Source of the DNA: an uncultured Sutterella sp.
GTDB taxonomy: Bacteria > Pseudomonadota > Gammaproteobacteria > Burkholderiales > Burkholderiaceae_F
NCBI GenBank assembly: GCA_944392755.1
Contig: CALXXT010000061.1
Location: 1-64,000 of the forward strand
Reading direction: 5' to 3'
DNA: 64,000 nucleotides
This document shows positions 61,931 to 64,000 of the stretch, in pieces. Under the pieces are notes generated by a model. That model made no database searches and was not told the DNA's origin. It saw nothing but the letters and a program-made list of their open reading frames with translations. Within the stretch, counting starts at the first letter, position 1. Every line of letters begins with the position of its first letter. A program made the position numbers and the translations under genes.

Positions 61931-63679
61931 ATGCGAGCTCGTTCCTTTTTTATTTCCACGCTCAAAGAGGCTCCGGCCGATGCCGACGTCATCAGTCAGC
62001 AGTACATGATCCGCGCCGGCATGATCAAGAAGCTGGCCGCCGGCGTCTACACCTACATGCCGGTCGGCCTGCGCGTCATCCGCAAGATCGAAGCGATCAT
62101 CCGCGAAGAAATGGTCCGCGCGGGCTCCGTGGAGCTTTTGATGCCGATCGTGCAGCCTGCTGAACTTTGGCAGGAAACGGGCCGCTGGAACAAGTACGGG
62201 CCCGAACTCCTGCGCATCAAGGACCGGCACAACCGCGACTTCATCATTCAGCCCACGTCCGAAGAGGTGGCCACCGACGTCATTCGTCAGGAAATCCGCA
62301 GCTGGCGTCAGCTTCCGCTCAACATCTTCCACATCCAGACGAAGTTCCGCGATGAACGCCGCCCCCGCTTCGGCGTGATGCGCGGGCGCGAATTCATCAT
62401 GAAGGACGCGTACTCCTTCGACCGCGACGAAGCGTCGGCGGGTCTTTCCTACGAGAAGATGTACGACGCCTACTGCCGCATCTTCGATCGGCTCGGCCTC
62501 ATGTACCGCGCCGTGCGCGCCGACACGGGCGCCATCGGCGGCTCGCGCTCGCACGAATTCCAGGTGATCGCCGATGCGGGCGAGGACGTGATCGCCTACT
62601 GCCCGGATTCGGACTATGCCGCAAACATCGAGCTCGCCGAAGCGCACTCCGTGCTTGACGGCCGCGCAGCTCCCGCCCAGTCGATGGAAAAGCGCGCGAC
62701 GCCCGGCATGGAGAAGTGCGAAGCCGTCTGCGAATATCTCGGTCTTCCGCTCACGAAGAGCGTGAAGAGCGTCGTCCTTGCCGCCGACCGCACGAACGAG
62801 AAGGGCGAGCCGCTCGCGCCGAAGATCGTGCTTGTTCTTCTGCGCGGCGACCATGAACTGAACGAAGTGAAGGCGGGCCGCATCCCCGAGCTGAAGGAGG
62901 GCTTCCGCTTTGCGACCGACGCCGAAATCCTCGCGGCCTTCGGCTCGAAGCCGGGCTACCTCGGTCCCGTCGGCGTGAATTCAGAGATCGCCGTCTATGC
63001 CGACAAGACCGCGGCCGACATGTCCGACTTCTGCTGCGGCGCGAACGAAGAGGGCTACCACTACACGGGCGTCAACTTCGGGCGCGACCTGCCCGAACCG
63101 GCCGTCATGGATCTGCGCAACGTCGTTGAAGGCGACGACTCGCCCGACGGCAAGGGCAAGCTCCGGCTGCAGCGCGGCATTGAAGTCGGCCACGTCTTCT
63201 TCCTCGGCACGCGCTACTCCGAGCCGATGCATGCGACCTATCTGGACGAGAACGGCAAGTCTCAGCCCCTGCAGATGGGCTGCTACGGCATCGGCGTCAC
63301 CCGCATTGCGGGCGCGGCGATCGAACAGCGCCACGACGAGAAGGGCATCATCTGGCCCGACGCCATCGCGCCCTTTGAAGCCGTGATCTGTCCGATGGGC
63401 TACGCGAAGAGCGAAGCCGTCCGCCAAGCGGCAGACGACCTTTACGAAGCCTTGAAGAGCCGCGGGGTCGACGTCATCCTCGACGACCGCGACATGCGTC
63501 CGGGCGTGATGTTCGCGGAGTGGGAGCTGATCGGCGTGCCGCACCGCATCGTGGTGGGCGATCGAGGCCTCAAGACGGGCGAAGTCGAATACGCGCACCG
63601 CGCAGCGATCGGCGAACGGACGATGGTGAAGCTCGAAGAGGCGGCCGACTTCGTCGCGGGCAGGATCAACCGCAGCTGA
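61931..63679 (+). CDS. proS: Prolyl-tRNA synthetase (bacterial type)
   Basis: 582 residues. A class II core (motif 2 region [17 protein letters not shown]) is split by the YbaK-like editing insertion (~225-390), followed by the C-terminal anticodon domain. It charges tRNA-Pro and edits mischarged Ala. [15 protein letters not shown] is the conserved start. Confidence 0.96.
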   Translation: MRARSFFISTLKEAPADADVISQQYMIRAGMIKKLAAGVYTYMPVGLRVIRKIEAIIREEMVRAGSVELLMPIVQPAELWQETGRWNKYGPELLRIKDRHNRDFIIQPTSEEVATDVIRQEIRSWRQLPLNIFHIQTKFRDERRPRFGVMRGREFIMKDAYSFDRDEASAGLSYEKMYDAYCRIFDRLGLMYRAVRADTGAIGGSRSHEFQVIADAGEDVIAYCPDSDYAANIELAEAHSVLDGRAAPAQSMEKRATPGMEKCEAVCEYLGLPLTKSVKSVVLAADRTNEKGEPLAPKIVLVLLRGDHELNEVKAGRIPELKEGFRFATDAEILAAFGSKPGYLGPVGVNSEIAVYADKTAADMSDFCCGANEEGYHYTGVNFGRDLPEPAVMDLRNVVEGDDSPDGKGKLRLQRGIEVGHVFFLGTRYSEPMHATYLDENGKSQPLQMGCYGIGVTRIAGAAIEQRHDEKGIIWPDAIAPFEAVICPMGYAKSEAVRQAADDLYEALKSRGVDVILDDRDMRPGVMFAEWELIGVPHRIVVGDRGLKTGEVEYAHRAAIGERTMVKLEEAADFVAGRINRS

Positions 63680-63687
63680 TGAAGAAA

Positions 63688-63772
63688 AGGCTTGCGCCTC
63701 GGAGCGCGAGCCTCTCTCGACGACTTTCTTCCAGAGGGCGTCTTCCGATTTTTCGGAAGGCGCCTTCCTTTT
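63688..63772 (+). terminator. Two tandem hairpins after proS
   Basis: AGGCTTGCGC/GCGCGAGCCT (63688-63713) lacks a T run. AGGGCGTCTTCCGA with TCGGAAGGCGCCTT (63735-63766) has a T-rich loop and ends in CCTTTT; it can serve both proS and the convergent gene. Confidence 0.65.
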
Positions 63773-63807
63773 GAGGGCCGCGTGCGGCCGCGCCGCCTCG
63801 ACGCAGC

Positions 63808-64000
63808 TCAGTCGGGTTTGCCTGAAGCGCTCTGCGCGAAGTTGAGGTGCGCCTGCGCGAGGAAGAGCTTCAGTCGATTGGCCACGTTCGATCGGGACGT
63901 GCCCGCTTCGAAGTCGACGGCGCAAAGGTTGGCCTTCGGGTAGTCCATTCTGAGGCGGCGCATCACGCCTTTGCCCGTGATGTGGTTGGGCAGGCAGCCG
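63808..64000 (-). CDS. 3' end of a 2-hydroxyacyl-CoA dehydratase activase-like protein (partial)
   Basis: Sixty-three codons from the window edge to TGA at 63808-63810. The peptide GCLPNHITGKGVMRRLRMDY, then FEAGTSRSNVANRLKL, resembles the C-terminal ends of CoA-substrate-specific activases with a DUF2229 region (HgdC/BcrA-type ASKHA proteins fused to a dehydratase-like domain). Such proteins use ATP and a 4Fe-4S cluster in anaerobic metabolism. Only the end is visible, so the assignment is tentative. It converges on proS. Confidence 0.5.
   Translation of the reverse strand, partial: GCLPNHITGKGVMRRLRMDYPKANLCAVDFEAGTSRSNVANRLKLFLAQAHLNFAQSASGKPD

Overview
Most of the window (about 2.5 kb to the end) is high-GC DNA with betaproteobacterial gene order. 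Runs such as rplM-rpsI-erpA-anmK-M23 peptidase-tyrS-dtd, nrdR-ribD-ribE-ribH-nusB-thiL-pgpA, the mraZ-to-lpxC division and cell-wall cluster, secA-(argJ)-mutT-yacG-zapD-coaE and ispB-rplU-rpmA-obg point to Burkholderiales. The gut-type partners and an acyl-CoA dehydratase activase-like end fragment suggest Sutterellaceae (inference; no 16S is present). The first ~2.5 kb is clearly AT-rich, with a 5'-truncated ParE and a GNAT acetyltransferase of alphaproteobacterial character. The two compositions meet inside a tRNA-Ala gene whose acceptor stem no longer pairs. I read this as a chimeric join between two genomes, most likely an assembly artefact.

Layout. 1-2.5 kb: parE (partial), GNAT gene and a strong sigma70 promoter. 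2.5-7.1 kb: tRNA-Ala, tRNA-Glu, an HPF/RaiA ribosome-hibernation protein, an Arg/Asp/Phe repeat protein, glpD and rplM-rpsI. 7.3-21 kb: erpA, anmK, an M23 peptidase, tyrS-dtd, a PEBP-family protein, nrdR and the riboflavin genes with an embedded Old Yellow Enzyme, then nusB, thiL, pgpA, pncC and a CorC-like transporter. 21-31 kb: pyrF, groESL under a sigma32 promoter, dacB, a DsbD/ScsB reductase, hemL and a PagP-related outer-membrane protein. 31-50 kb: RNase P RNA, MraZ boxes and the full dcw cluster (mraZ, rsmH, ftsL, ftsI, murE, murF, mraY, murD, ftsW, murG, murC, ddlB, ftsQ, ftsA, ftsZ) followed by lpxC. 50-64 kb: a giant DciA-like protein, secA, a degenerate ArgJ-like protein, mutT, yacG, zapD, coaE, tRNA-Pro, ispB, rplU-rpmA-obg, proS and the 3' end of a dehydratase activase-like gene.

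How the genes work together. The dcw cluster supplies lipid II synthesis (MurC-G, MraY, Ddl), its export and cross-linking (FtsW, FtsI) and the divisome core (FtsL/Q/A/Z). ZapD, LpxC, SecA and the PBP4-like DacB lie nearby. The nrdR-rib-nusB-thiL-pgpA run is a mixed cofactor and housekeeping operon.

The most noteworthy observations are: the chimeric tRNA-Ala; an in-frame amber codon in essential ftsI, with the remaining frame intact; a PagP domain fused to a second apparent outer-membrane beta-barrel; a 631-residue DciA-like protein with a long, internally duplicated helical extension; and a divergent ArgJ homologue lacking canonical motifs at the usual secA-argJ-mutT locus. No CRISPR array, prophage, insertion sequence or integrase was seen.
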